Of a stretch of DNA of 64,000 nt, positions 9,661-18,375 are shown piece by piece (the first letter of the stretch is position 1; each line of letters begins with the position of its first letter). This stretch comes from Taishania sp037189645 (lineage in GTDB: Bacteria > Bacteroidota > Bacteroidia > Flavobacteriales_D > Crocinitomicaceae). The stretch lies in NCBI GenBank assembly GCA_037189645.1, contig JBBCIY010000014.1:1-64000 (forward strand). The letters are read 5' to 3'. The position numbers and the translations under genes were made by a program. The notes under the pieces are model-generated. The model saw only the letters and a program-made list of their open reading frames with translations, ran no database searches and was not told the origin of the DNA.

Positions 9661-9966
9661 ATGAAACAGCTGAAAGAAAAACCTTTTCTGATCTTTATTA
9701 TCCTGTTCCTGGTCGTTTCCATCCCACTCTGGATCTTTCCCGTCAACTTATTTCCCGGAGTGATCACCTATAGCAACGGCTTACAGGAAGTGACCGAAGA
9801 CGCTCCTCTCAGCCTGTCCTATTTTATCGGGTTGGGTTACGGAGACGCCGATATGAGCACCATCAAAGATTTTTACCTCAAACCGACCGGTTACATGCTT
9901 GCGTTTATTTTTACGGTCGGGATTCCCGCATTGATTGCTTTCCGGTTTTATTCGACTAAAAAATAA
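9661..9966 (+). CDS. Small two-helix membrane protein of unknown function
   Basis: A 101-residue protein with an N-terminal hydrophobic segment (about 8-27), a 45-residue polar stretch probably outside the cytoplasm, and a second hydrophobic segment (about 76-95) followed by 'RFYSTKK'. By the positive-inside rule both ends are cytoplasmic. It starts 24 bases after the FtsE-like gene and ends 64 bases before the MFS gene. I do not recognise the family. Confidence 0.65.
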   Translation: MKQLKEKPFLIFIILFLVVSIPLWIFPVNLFPGVITYSNGLQEVTEDAPLSLSYFIGLGYGDADMSTIKDFYLKPTGYMLAFIFTVGIPALIAFRFYSTKK

Positions 9967-9999
9967 GTTAAAAAATAAAATCCTGTTTCTTTCTTTCTC

Positions 10000-10007
10000 T
10001 ACATTTG
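10000..10007 (+). promoter_or_regulatory. MFS-gene promoter -7 box (TACATTTG)
   Basis: A perfect TAnnTTTG match that ends 23 bases before the GTG at 10031. A transcript starting near 10012 could not encode the longer reading from 9935, which supports the GTG start. Confidence 0.55.
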
Positions 10008-10030
10008 CATTCTTTTTCAAACAAATTGAG

Positions 10031-11236
10031 GTGCAGACTAAACAACTTTCACAGAACCAGTTCGTTATTTCAAACCGACGTCACCGCTTAGCTGTTTTCA
10101 GCTATTTCTGCTGTACGGGAATCACATTTGCATCCTGGGCCAGCCGGATTCCTACAATCAAAGAAACACTCCATTTATCAGAAGGTCAGCTCGGAACAAT
10201 GTTGCTGATGCTTCCGGTGGGGCAGCTGTTTACTATGCCCGTTTCAGGGAAACTGGTCACCCAGTATGGCAGCGCCAGGATCATTTCAATCATGTGCCTT
10301 ATCTATGGCGGTGTTTTACTCAGTATTTCATTCGCAACCTCGGTCTATCTACTGGGAATTTCCCTGTTCTTTTTCGGTGTGGCCAGCAATATGTGTAACA
10401 TCGCTGTGAACGCACAGGCTGTCGGAGTTGAAAAACTCTATGGAAAATCCATTATGACCACTTTCCACGGTGGATGGAGCCTTGCAGGTTTTGCGGGAGC
10501 ATTGACAGGATTGATCACCTTACAGCTGAATGTCAGCACAACCACCCACTTTTCCATTATTTTAGGGTTGCTGCTCCTCAATACGTTCTGGAATGTCCGC
10601 TATTTGCTGCCAAAAGACCCGGCAGATGAACGATCCGCCAGGAAATCCACGTTCAAACCGGACCGGATACTGATCCAGCTGGGAATCATCGGTTTTTTCA
10701 GTATGGCCACAGAAGGTGCGATGTTTGACTGGAGCGGGGTCTATTTCAAGGAGATCGTACAAGCTCCCAGCAACCTGGTCATATTGGGATATACCGCATT
10801 TATGATCATGATGGCAGGCGGAAGGTTTATCGGTGATTACCTGATTACCCGTTTTGGCACGAAAAAGATATTACTGATCAGCGGAAGCCTCATGTTTACC
10901 GGGATGATCTTCCCTGTCCTGTTCCCGGACATTTTCGTATCCACCATAGGTTTTATGCTAGTGGGGCTGGGAGTTGCATGCTGCGTTCCGACCGTCTACA
11001 GCTTAGCGGGGAAACATCCGGTCATTCCTCCGGGAATGGCGCTTGCGCTTGTTTCCAGTATCAGTTTCCTGGGATTTTTAATGGGTCCGCCTTTAATCGG
11101 TTATATTGCAGAAGCATTTAACCTGAGCTGGTCATTCGCACTGTTTTCCTCTTTCGGCCTGGCAATGGTCATCATTGTGCTGAGAAGCCGGTTATTCCAA
11201 AAAGCAGACCTTGAAGGCGTTCCTGGCGAAGAATAA
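10031..11236 (+). CDS. Major facilitator superfamily transporter, YbjJ-like
   Basis: An MFS permease of 401 residues when started at GTG 10031; the longest ORF (from 9935) overlaps the previous gene and adds a poorly conserved tail that crosses a promoter box. About twelve hydrophobic segments are visible. The first loop 'GITFASWASRIPTIKETLHL' resembles the E. coli YbjJ type ('ASWASR.P.I'). The helix 2-3 loop 'GKLVTQYGSARI' and the matching 'GDYLITRFGTKKI' of the second half are MFS loop motifs. Family relatives handle sugars or drugs, but the substrate here is unknown. It has its own -7 box, so it may be transcribed separately from the two genes before it. Confidence 0.85.
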   Translation: MQTKQLSQNQFVISNRRHRLAVFSYFCCTGITFASWASRIPTIKETLHLSEGQLGTMLLMLPVGQLFTMPVSGKLVTQYGSARIISIMCLIYGGVLLSISFATSVYLLGISLFFFGVASNMCNIAVNAQAVGVEKLYGKSIMTTFHGGWSLAGFAGALTGLITLQLNVSTTTHFSIILGLLLLNTFWNVRYLLPKDPADERSARKSTFKPDRILIQLGIIGFFSMATEGAMFDWSGVYFKEIVQAPSNLVILGYTAFMIMMAGGRFIGDYLITRFGTKKILLISGSLMFTGMIFPVLFPDIFVSTIGFMLVGLGVACCVPTVYSLAGKHPVIPPGMALALVSSISFLGFLMGPPLIGYIAEAFNLSWSFALFSSFGLAMVIIVLRSRLFQKADLEGVPGEE

Positions 11237-11305
11237 ACGGACGCCGTGCTCCCAAAACCCGGAAATCAGTTTTGATTAAAATCCGGCCGGGCAAAAACAA
11301 GAAGA

Positions 11306-11313
11306 TACATTTG
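11306..11313 (+). promoter_or_regulatory. Possible distal mqo promoter box (TACATTTG)
   Basis: A perfect TAnnTTTG match in the 285-base gap before mqo. It lies about 210 bases upstream of the ATG, so the leader would be long. The rest of the gap is AT-rich and shows no other clear element. Confidence 0.3.
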
Positions 11314-11521
11314 AGAAGTGCATTTACTTTCTGACAGTCAGCGCGATCACGTTATTTCGTCACGGCAAAAAATAAAAAACGTTAATTAGTTGGAAGCGCC
11401 GTTCATTTTTTCGAATTTTACACCTCATTAAATGTAATACGGTTTAACTATTACAACTTATACAGACTTATTCGAATTTATCAATTTTAGGAATAGTATT
11501 TTTTACAAACGAATTAAAAAA

Positions 11522-13015
11522 ATGTACACTAAAAAACAAAAAACAGAAGTTGATGTAGTTCTTATCGGGGGAGGAATCATGAGCGCAACGCTGGGAACGC
11601 TCATTCATGAATTAAAGCCCGACACAAGTATTGAAATCTTAGAGCGGCTGGATGTTGTCGCCGCTGAAAGTTCCGACGCATGGAACAATGCAGGAACAGG
11701 GCATTCCGCACTGTGTGAATTAAATTATACGCCGGAGCAGCCCGATGGTTCCGTAGCAATCGACAAAGCGATTAAAGTCGCTGAGCAGTTCGAAATATCC
11801 AAACAATTCTGGGCATACCTCGCTGAAAATAAAATTCTCCGGAATCCTGAAAATTTTATCCGGAGGGTTCCCCATATGAGCGCTGTATTCGGGGAAAAGG
11901 ATATCCGGTTCCTGAAAACGCGCTATACCACTATGGTAAAAGAAAACCTTTTTAAAGGCATGGAATATACGGAAGATAAGGCCGTATTGAATAAATGGGT
12001 TCCTTTCATGATGAAGGACCGGGATCCGAAGGAACCGATGGCCGCCACTAAAATGGATATCGGTACGGATATTAATTTCGGCTCACTGACCCGCAGCCTG
12101 TTCAACCATCTGAACGGGAAAGAGCTGGTAAAGCTTCATGTGAGCCAGGAAGTAAAAGACATCAACCGTGAAGACGACGGACGCTGGGAAGTGGTTGTGA
12201 AGAACCTGAAAACAGGAAAAAAAAGATCCGTAACAGCTAAATTCGTATTCATTGGAGCCGGAGGACATTCCTTATTGCTCCTGGAAAAATCAGGTATTCC
12301 TGAAGCGAAGGGCTTCGGAGGATTTCCTGTTGGCGGACAGTGGCTGAGATGCACCAACAAAGAGATCATCGAACAGCACACCGCGAAAGTGTACGGGAAA
12401 GCATCTGTGGGCGCGCCTCCGATGTCAGTGCCACACCTGGACACACGTTATATCAATGGTGAACAGGCATTGCTGTTCGGGCCATTCGCCGGGTTTTCTA
12501 CCAAGTTCCTGAAGCAAGGATCGTATTTTGACCTTCCTGCATCCATCCGTTTTTCGAACATACGGCCGATCATTTCCGTAGGATTGGACAACATTCCTCT
12601 GACCAGGTACTTAATTTCAGAAGTATTGAAAAAGCCGAAAGATAAGCTGGAATCGTTAAAACAGTTCATGCCTTCTGCCCGGTTGGAAGACTGGGAGATT
12701 GAAGTCGCTGGCCAGCGGGTACAAGTGATCAAAAAAGACCCGGAGCATGGCGGGATCCTACAGTTTGGAACAGAAGTAGTCTCAAGCGCTGACGGTTCCA
12801 TCGCCGCACTTTTAGGAGCATCTCCGGGAGCCTCCACTTCCGTGGAAATCATGATCCAGTTATTGAAAAGATGTTTCCCTGAACGGGCGAAGGAAGATGA
12901 ATTCCGGATGAAATTGCGTGAAATGATCCCTTCTTGGGGTAAATCATTGAACGAAGACCCGGAGCTGTGCGAACAAGTCCGCAAACGCTGTCACGATGTT
13001 TTGAACCTGAACTGA
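11522..13015 (+). CDS. mqo: Malate:quinone oxidoreductase
   Basis: FAD-dependent, membrane-associated Mqo, 497 residues. It oxidises malate to oxaloacetate and passes electrons to quinone, replacing or supplementing NAD-malate dehydrogenase in the TCA cycle. The N-terminal dinucleotide fold is 'VVLIGGGIMSATLGTLI' (about 11-27). Family stretches include 'SSDAWNNAGTGHSALCELNYTP', 'FIGAGGHSLLLLEKSGIPE' and 'GFPVGGQWLRC'. Length is normal. ATG start; no good ribosome-binding site, as is usual in this phylum. A hairpin terminator follows 48 bases after the stop. Together with complex I in this window it supplies the quinone pool. Confidence 0.97.
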   Translation: MYTKKQKTEVDVVLIGGGIMSATLGTLIHELKPDTSIEILERLDVVAAESSDAWNNAGTGHSALCELNYTPEQPDGSVAIDKAIKVAEQFEISKQFWAYLAENKILRNPENFIRRVPHMSAVFGEKDIRFLKTRYTTMVKENLFKGMEYTEDKAVLNKWVPFMMKDRDPKEPMAATKMDIGTDINFGSLTRSLFNHLNGKELVKLHVSQEVKDINREDDGRWEVVVKNLKTGKKRSVTAKFVFIGAGGHSLLLLEKSGIPEAKGFGGFPVGGQWLRCTNKEIIEQHTAKVYGKASVGAPPMSVPHLDTRYINGEQALLFGPFAGFSTKFLKQGSYFDLPASIRFSNIRPIISVGLDNIPLTRYLISEVLKKPKDKLESLKQFMPSARLEDWEIEVAGQRVQVIKKDPEHGGILQFGTEVVSSADGSIAALLGASPGASTSVEIMIQLLKRCFPERAKEDEFRMKLREMIPSWGKSLNEDPELCEQVRKRCHDVLNLN

Positions 13016-13062
13016 TCGGGTTGTTCTCCGAACCTGGGGCACCATTTCTTACAAAAGACAAA

Positions 13063-13088
13063 GGGCGGAAATCATCCCGCCCTTTTTT
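13063..13088 (+). terminator. mqo terminator
   Basis: A GGGCGG/CCGCCC stem with an 8-base loop is followed by six T. The opposite strand is T-rich enough (TTTGTCTTTT) that it could also stop transcripts of the convergent glyQS gene. Confidence 0.85.
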
Positions 13089-13118
13089 ATTTTCAGTCAT
13101 ATCAATGATCCAAACTGT

Positions 13119-14663
13119 TTACAGCAATTGCTGCAACAGACTGCTCAAATTTACTTTCCTGTCAATAACGCTGCGCAGGTCTGCGATCGCAACACGCTCC
13201 TGCTGCATTGTATCCCTGTCGCGGATTGTTACGGTATTGTCTTCCAGTGTCTGGTGATCGACCATGATTGAGTACGGAGTACCGATCGCGTCTTGCCTTC
13301 TGTAACGTTTTCCAGGAGAATCTTTTTCATCGTACTGGCAGCTGAATTCCATTTTCAGGGAATTGAAAATTTCCTGGGCTTTTTCCGGCAGGCCGTCTTT
13401 CTTCGTCAACGGCATCACTGCCACTTTATAAGGAGCCAGCGCTGGCGGCAATGACAACACTGCACGTTCGGAGCCATCCTCCAGCACTTCGTTTTTCAAA
13501 GAAGCGCTTAAAACAGCCAGGAACAAACGGTCCAATCCTACAGATGTCTCCACTACATAAGGAATATAGCTTTGATTGAGTTCAGGGTCAAAATACTGCA
13601 GTTTTTTCCCTGAATACTGCTCGTGTTGCTTTAAATCAAAGTCTGTCCGGGAATGAATCCCTTCCAGTTCTTTGAATCCCATCGGGAAATCAAATTCGAT
13701 ATCTGCAGCTGCGTTCGCGTAATGTGCCAGTTTGATGTGGTCATGAAAACGGTATTTCTCTTGTCCCAATCCCAATGCCAGGTGCCATTTTATACGGGTT
13801 TCTTTCCAGTATTCGTACCATTTCAGCTCTTCTCCGGGCCGTACAAAAAACTGCATTTCCATCTGCTCGAATTCACGCATACGGAAAATAAACTGGCGGG
13901 CAATGATCTCATTTCTGAACGCTTTTCCGATCTGTGCGATACCGAATGGAATTTTCATTCTCCCCGATTTCTGGACATTCAGGAAGTTCACGAAAATCCC
14001 CTGTGCCGTTTCGGGGCGAAGATAGATTTTTGACGCATCTCCGGCAACCGATCCCAGCTCGGTGGAGAACATCAGGTTAAACTGACGTACTTCTGTCCAG
14101 TTTTTAGAACCCGATACCGGGCAGACGATTCCCAGGTCCATAATGAGGTTGTAAACTCCTTCCAGGTCATTATTTTCCAGTGTTTCGCGCATTCTGTCCT
14201 CGATCTCCCTGATCTTTTCATTGTTGCGTACTACATTTGGATTTGTCGCCAGGAATTGTTCTTCGTTGAAAGCATCTCCGAATTTCTTCTTTGCTTTCTC
14301 AACCTCTTTCAGGTTCTTCTGGTTGTATTTTTCAATGTGCTCTTCGATCAGCACATCTGCACGGTAACGTTTTTTAGAGTCTTTATTGTCGATCAGCGGA
14401 TCATTGAACGCATCGACATGCCCGGAAGCTTTCCAGGTCGTCGGGTGCATAAAGATCGACGCATCGATACCAACGATATTTTCGTGCAGCTGCACCATTG
14501 ATTTCCACCAATATTGCTTGATGTTATTTTTTAGCTCTGCTCCCAGCTGCCCGTAGTCATAAGCGGCAGCCAATCCATCATATATTTCGGATGACGGGAA
14601 TACGTACCCGTACTCTTTTGCGTGAGAAATAACGTCCTTTAATCTGTCTTCTTTTTGCTCCAT
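13119..14663 (-). CDS. glyQS: Glycyl-tRNA synthetase (dimeric type)
   Basis: Class II glycine-tRNA ligase of the alpha2 type, 514 residues from the ATG at 14663; the longer reading starts at TTG 14678 and adds five residues. Motif 1 region, 'PETAQGIFVNFLNVQKSGRMKIP', motif 2 in 'GKAFRNEIIARQFIFRMREFEQ' and motif 3 'GLDRLFLAVL' are visible. The C-terminal anticodon-binding domain begins near 'APYKVAVMPLTKK'. Length fits the family. A TATATTTG box lies 29 bases upstream of the ATG. It is convergent with mqo, with a shared terminator region between them. Confidence 0.97.
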   Translation of the reverse strand: MEQKEDRLKDVISHAKEYGYVFPSSEIYDGLAAAYDYGQLGAELKNNIKQYWWKSMVQLHENIVGIDASIFMHPTTWKASGHVDAFNDPLIDNKDSKKRYRADVLIEEHIEKYNQKNLKEVEKAKKKFGDAFNEEQFLATNPNVVRNNEKIREIEDRMRETLENNDLEGVYNLIMDLGIVCPVSGSKNWTEVRQFNLMFSTELGSVAGDASKIYLRPETAQGIFVNFLNVQKSGRMKIPFGIAQIGKAFRNEIIARQFIFRMREFEQMEMQFFVRPGEELKWYEYWKETRIKWHLALGLGQEKYRFHDHIKLAHYANAAADIEFDFPMGFKELEGIHSRTDFDLKQHEQYSGKKLQYFDPELNQSYIPYVVETSVGLDRLFLAVLSASLKNEVLEDGSERAVLSLPPALAPYKVAVMPLTKKDGLPEKAQEIFNSLKMEFSCQYDEKDSPGKRYRRQDAIGTPYSIMVDHQTLEDNTVTIRDRDTMQQERVAIADLRSVIDRKVNLSSLLQQLL

Positions 14664-14691
14664 GGTGAAATCAATCAATTTTTTATGTGTG

Positions 14692-14699
14692 CAAATATA
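14692..14699 (-). promoter_or_regulatory. glyQS promoter -7 box (TATATTTG)
   Basis: A perfect TAnnTTTG match on the minus strand, 29 bases before the ATG at 14663, giving a leader of about 24 bases. It supports the ATG over the upstream TTG. Confidence 0.6.
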
Positions 14700-14705
14700 G
14701 AGAGA

Positions 14706-14744
14706 AGATTGTAAGATTGAAAGGCCGGGAGATTGAAAGATTGA
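14706..14744. repeat. Short direct repeats AGATTG(A/T)A
   Basis: AGATTG occurs at 14706, 14714, 14730 and 14738. The pairs have a period of 8 and the two pairs are 24 bases apart. The repeats lie just upstream of the glyQS -7 box, between it and the terminator of the adhesin gene. Function unknown; they could be an operator or a simple-sequence relic. Confidence 0.6.
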
Positions 14745-14765
14745 GAAAATTGATTTTTTGGCAAC

Positions 14766-14796
14766 AAAAAAGAGGCTGCCTTTTCAGACAGCCTCT
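14766..14796 (-). terminator. Terminator of the small-protein/adhesin unit
   Basis: An 8-bp stem AGAGGCTG/CAGCCTCT is followed on the minus strand by TTTTTT. It lies 20 bases after the stop of the adhesin gene. Confidence 0.85.
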
Positions 14797-14815
14797 CTCT
14801 TAGCTGAATAAGCTG

Positions 14816-17800
14816 TTATTTCCTGATAAATCTCTTTGTTCCGTTGATTGTTTCAGATTCCACTTTAATTAAGTACACACCTGACTCAAAATCACGAACA
14901 GACATTTCCAGCTTAGCTGAAGATGTTTGCTGGGAAACCAGTACTCTTCCGTTCACATCCAGAATAGAAACAGTAGCGTTGGAAGCAGTTAATCCGCTGA
15001 TCGTAATAGTCTGATCAGCAGGGCTTGGATAAACAGCGATCATTTCGATGCTGTTATCTTCAATTCCAACGTTGGATACTGCCTGACAGGAAGAAGTCGC
15101 AGAGCAGTTACCGTCTGTGATGATCACCGCATAAGAACCTGGTGCAGACGGAGTGAATGTCTGAGAAGTAGCACCCGCAACCGGAGTGTTTCCTGCACAA
15201 TCAATCCACTGGTAAGTTACTCCCGTTTCCTGAGCTGTCAATGTAATCCCGGACAGGGTAACAGTTGCTGTAGGTACTTCCTCAACCGTTACAGTAAATG
15301 TTTCCGTTTCCTCACCACAAGTTGCAGTAGCTGCAATCGTGTTTGTAATTGTATATGTTCCGGCTGTGCTGGCTGCCAGGTCAATTACACCTGTAGATGC
15401 ATTGATCGATAATCCCGCAGGGCTGGCAGTAAACGTACCGGCTGCTCCCGTAATCGTAGGAGTAGCAGTTCCTGTCGAACAGTACGAAGTTTCCGCATAA
15501 GAGAATGCAGCATCCGGGTTTGCTGTAACTGTAACCTGTGCTGTTTCAGTGATCACAGGGCAAGCACCTGAAGCAGGTAATTCATTTGTCACAGTATAAA
15601 CACCTGGTGTACTGTTTGCCAGGTCAATCTCTCCTGTAGCGGCATTGATCGACAATCCCGCAGGAGTTGAAGAGAACGTTCCCGCTGTACCGGTAACTGC
15701 CGGAGTCGGGTTGGAACCGCTCAGACAGTAGGAAGATGCCGCATAAGCGAATGATGCATCACCCGCCTCGGTGATCGTTACCTGAACGGTTTCAGATGCA
15801 GCAGGGCATGATCCTGAAGCAGCGATCGTATTCGTTACATCGTAAGTACCAGCTGTACTTGTAGATAGTGTAATCACACCTGTAGTCGCATTAACCGACA
15901 ATCCTGCAGGAGTTGAAGAGAATGCCCCGATCGTACCTGTCACGACAGGAGACGGATTTGTTCCTGCTGTACAGTAGTCCGTTGCAGCATAAGAGAATGA
16001 TGCATCCGGTGCACTGGTGATGGTAATCGTTTGCGTTGATTGCTCAGGACAAGCACCTGCTGTTGTATAGGTAACCACATACGTTCCTGCTGTGCTTCCT
16101 GCAACATCAATCTCACCTGTTGAAGCATCTGCAAAAATCAGGCCCACAGTAGAGCTGAATGTACCTCCGGTTGTAGCAACAGAAGCAGGAGAGACATTCG
16201 CTCCTCCTTCACAAATCGTGGAAGAAGCATAGTTGAATGAAGCATCATCCAATGGTGATACTGACACATCGATCGCATTTGATGCAGAAGGGCATCCATT
16301 TCCGTCAGTCACTACGCTTGTATAACTTCCAGTTGCAGTCGCTGTATAAGAAGTACCGGTTGCTCCCGCGATCAATGTCGTACCATTGTACCATGCGATC
16401 GTTCCTGTACCTGTAGTAGTCAGCTCGACACTTCCTCCGGGGCAGAATGTTGTCGCTCCTCCTGCCGATAATACAGGAGCTGTCGTATTTGTTGTATATG
16501 AAAGGATATAATTTGTATTATTTCCTGCACAGCCTGGAGAAAAGAATCCGTCAGGCATTACGACAACCGCATACGTTCCTGCCGCTGTAATGTTATGTGT
16601 AAGTGTGAATTCATCACATCCGTCAACATATGAACCGTTCAGAAATACCGGTGAAGCGCAATTCGCAGCATTATAGAGAATAATCAAACCTGTGAATTCT
16701 GTCTCAAGCGTAAAGTTTACCGTTGTCGGGTTATTAATCGTAAACTTGTAGAAATCCAGGTCTCTTGTTCCACCACTTGCTGAATAACTTCCCCAGATGG
16801 TATCACCACAAGTAATATTCATTCCGGTTGCACATGTATTGTTAGAAGTTGCACCGCATGTTTCATTTTCAACAATCGATCCTGCAGGTTGAGTAAGTGA
16901 ACAAGAAGGCCGCTCTTCCACACAGATAGCAAAGTTGGCGTTGACTGCTGAAGTTCCGAAGTAATTGTAAACTCTTACATAGTACGTGTTTCCAATTGTC
17001 AAGCCTTCAATATTGATATTTTCCTGGCCTGTAGCGCCTGGCTGAGTGATATCGTCGCTGTCAGCACAACCAATAAAAGACAGCCCCGAACATGTACCTT
17101 CATATAATTCAAGAACCAGGTCGAATCCGCCAGCCGTGGTTGCAGTTGCCGATTGAGCTGCGATCGTAGCGATTTCTGAAGTTGCCTGGAAACTGTACCA
17201 AACATCTGCAGACGGCGTTCCTCCCGTACATGCCTGTGGCAATCCGGAAGCTGTTGCTCCTGCAATTGTTCCTGTAGTTGGTGTACAAGTAGCTGAAGAA
17301 GTTAAAGAAATAGCTCCTGAACAGTTATCATTCGCAGGAGCAACAGAGCTATATCCAATTATTTGTACATCATCAATTGCCAGTCCTCTGGATGCTGTAC
17401 TATTATCGAAAAAGTAAAATCCGATATGAAAATTAGCTGTCAAGTCTGCTGCAGGAATTGTTACATATAAATTACTCCAGGCAGTAGTGGAAACAGGTAA
17501 AGCATATGCGTCATAATCCGCCCAGGACCCATGCGTTCCACTATTATTCACAAGAATGTATGCTTCCTCTCCTCCTCCTGTGTTACGATAGAAAGATTTG
17601 AAAGTAATCCGGATAGAATCATAACCAGTAACATCCATGTTCTGAGAGAATATCGCATCGTCACTGGAGCAAGCACATTGTTCATCATTCACTGCTATAA
17701 CTCCCGTACCGGAAGCAGGAGCAGGAATCGGGAAATTTGCCGAACTCCTGGCAGTATAACTCCCCTGGACAAATCCTGATCCTGTGTTCAGAGCATCTTG

Positions 17801-17908
17801 TACCCATCCTGCGGGAGTAGTTTCGAAATCCTGTGTATAAATCACAGTCTGTGCATTAATGGTTAAAGTTGCCCAAAAACCACAACACAATAAGAATATT
17901 TTTTTCAT
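14816..17908 (-). CDS. Secreted repeat adhesin-like protein with T9SS type A sorting domain
   Basis: A 1030-residue exported protein. The signal peptide is residues 1-20 ('FWATLTINAQ'). An N-terminal region of about 180 residues looks like a carbohydrate-binding or MAM-like beta-sandwich ('YTQDFETTPAGWVQD'). Two bacterial pre-peptidase-like segments follow ('ADVWYSFQAT', 'GNTYYVRVYNYFG'). Four or five 82-residue Ig-like repeats occupy about 554-878. The last 75 residues are a type IX secretion type A sorting domain ('YPSPADQTITISGL', 'LDVNGRVL', 'FESGVYLIKVES', 'KRFIRK'). The protein should cross the outer membrane by T9SS and be anchored at the surface. It begins 13 bases after a small secreted protein gene and ends in a strong terminator. 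Adhesion is inferred. Confidence 0.85.
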   Translation of the reverse strand: MKKIFLLCCGFWATLTINAQTVIYTQDFETTPAGWVQDALNTGSGFVQGSYTARSSANFPIPAPASGTGVIAVNDEQCACSSDDAIFSQNMDVTGYDSIRITFKSFYRNTGGGEEAYILVNNSGTHGSWADYDAYALPVSTTAWSNLYVTIPAADLTANFHIGFYFFDNSTASRGLAIDDVQIIGYSSVAPANDNCSGAISLTSSATCTPTTGTIAGATASGLPQACTGGTPSADVWYSFQATSEIATIAAQSATATTAGGFDLVLELYEGTCSGLSFIGCADSDDITQPGATGQENINIEGLTIGNTYYVRVYNYFGTSAVNANFAICVEERPSCSLTQPAGSIVENETCGATSNNTCATGMNITCGDTIWGSYSASGGTRDLDFYKFTINNPTTVNFTLETEFTGLIILYNAANCASPVFLNGSYVDGCDEFTLTHNITAAGTYAVVVMPDGFFSPGCAGNNTNYILSYTTNTTAPVLSAGGATTFCPGGSVELTTTGTGTIAWYNGTTLIAGATGTSYTATATGSYTSVVTDGNGCPSASNAIDVSVSPLDDASFNYASSTICEGGANVSPASVATTGGTFSSTVGLIFADASTGEIDVAGSTAGTYVVTYTTAGACPEQSTQTITITSAPDASFSYAATDYCTAGTNPSPVVTGTIGAFSSTPAGLSVNATTGVITLSTSTAGTYDVTNTIAASGSCPAASETVQVTITEAGDASFAYAASSYCLSGSNPTPAVTGTAGTFSSTPAGLSINAATGEIDLANSTPGVYTVTNELPASGACPVITETAQVTVTANPDAAFSYAETSYCSTGTATPTITGAAGTFTASPAGLSINASTGVIDLAASTAGTYTITNTIAATATCGEETETFTVTVEEVPTATVTLSGITLTAQETGVTYQWIDCAGNTPVAGATSQTFTPSAPGSYAVIITDGNCSATSSCQAVSNVGIEDNSIEMIAVYPSPADQTITISGLTASNATVSILDVNGRVLVSQQTSSAKLEMSVRDFESGVYLIKVESETINGTKRFIRK
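15275..16250 (-). repeat. Array of 82-residue coding repeats in the adhesin
   Basis: Units begin near 16248, 16006, 15760 and 15514, a spacing of 242-246 bases. Each encodes a 'DASFxYAxxxYC..G..P.P.VTG..G.FSS.PAGLSINA.TG.IDL..STAGTY.VTN' type module. The last three are very similar in protein sequence. A related single module occurs in the CHU_C protein near 32240-32480. Confidence 0.85.
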
Positions 17909-17921
17909 AGGTAAGTATGTA

Positions 17922-18179
17922 TTATTTAGTTAAATTTCCTTTTTTGCTCTCTGCAGCCACTTGTTTTTCCGCTTTTCTTTGCTCAAAAGGTGTAGTAGAC
18001 TTTACAAGTTTTTTTGAATTCTGATCAGAAGCAGCCTCTTCGCCAGATTTTTTTTCTAATTTTTTAGACTCTGTCTTTGCTGTTTCAGAAACAGGGCGTT
18101 TTAATTCCTGCTGCCCGAAAGAATTCCCGGCCAGCAAAAAACAGCACACAGAAATTCCTGTAGTAATAATTCTTTTCAT
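17922..18179 (-). CDS. Small secreted Lys/Glu-rich protein
   Basis: An 85-residue protein. Residues 1-22 form a signal peptide ending 'GNSFGQ'. The mature part begins 'QELKRPVSETAKTESKK', is very rich in Lys, Glu, Ser and Ala, and has no hydrophobic core, so it is probably disordered. It lies 13 bases upstream of the T9SS adhesin gene on the same strand, with no terminator between them. The mature N-terminus 'QELK' also begins the small secreted protein next to the CHU_C gene at 34357. No known family recognised. A weak -7-like box (TTTATTTG) lies about 25 bases upstream. Confidence 0.7.
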   Translation of the reverse strand: MKRIITTGISVCCFLLAGNSFGQQELKRPVSETAKTESKKLEKKSGEEAASDQNSKKLVKSTTPFEQRKAEKQVAAESKKGNLTK

Positions 18180-18322
18180 AGATTTTTAATATTAGTTAAG
18201 TACGCAAATAAACTAATTATTAAGCATTTAAACAACTAAATCACTTATAAGTGTAAAAAATAACAAAATCAGGTTAAACTTATGTTAAAATATACGTCGG
18301 AACTTTGTATCAATACCCATGG

Positions 18323-18348
18323 AAAAAGCCCGTATCTCTACGGGCTTT
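18323..18348 (-). terminator. Terminator of the nuo operon
   Basis: A 10-bp perfect stem (18325-18334 with 18339-18348) around a 4-base loop. The minus-strand 3' side runs into TTTTT. It lies 28 bases after the nuoN stop. Confidence 0.9.
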
Positions 18349-18375
18349 CACAGTTATTCTATATCTTTTGAGCTT

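Noticed and set aside
9935..10030. N-terminal extension of the MFS transporter
   Set aside because: It overlaps the end of the preceding gene, crosses a perfect -7 promoter box and encodes a Phe/Lys-rich stretch unlike MFS N-termini.
15275..16250. CRISPR-like periodic repeat
   Set aside because: The 242-246 base period is in coding frame and encodes Ig-like protein modules; there are no short repeats with unique spacers and no cas genes.
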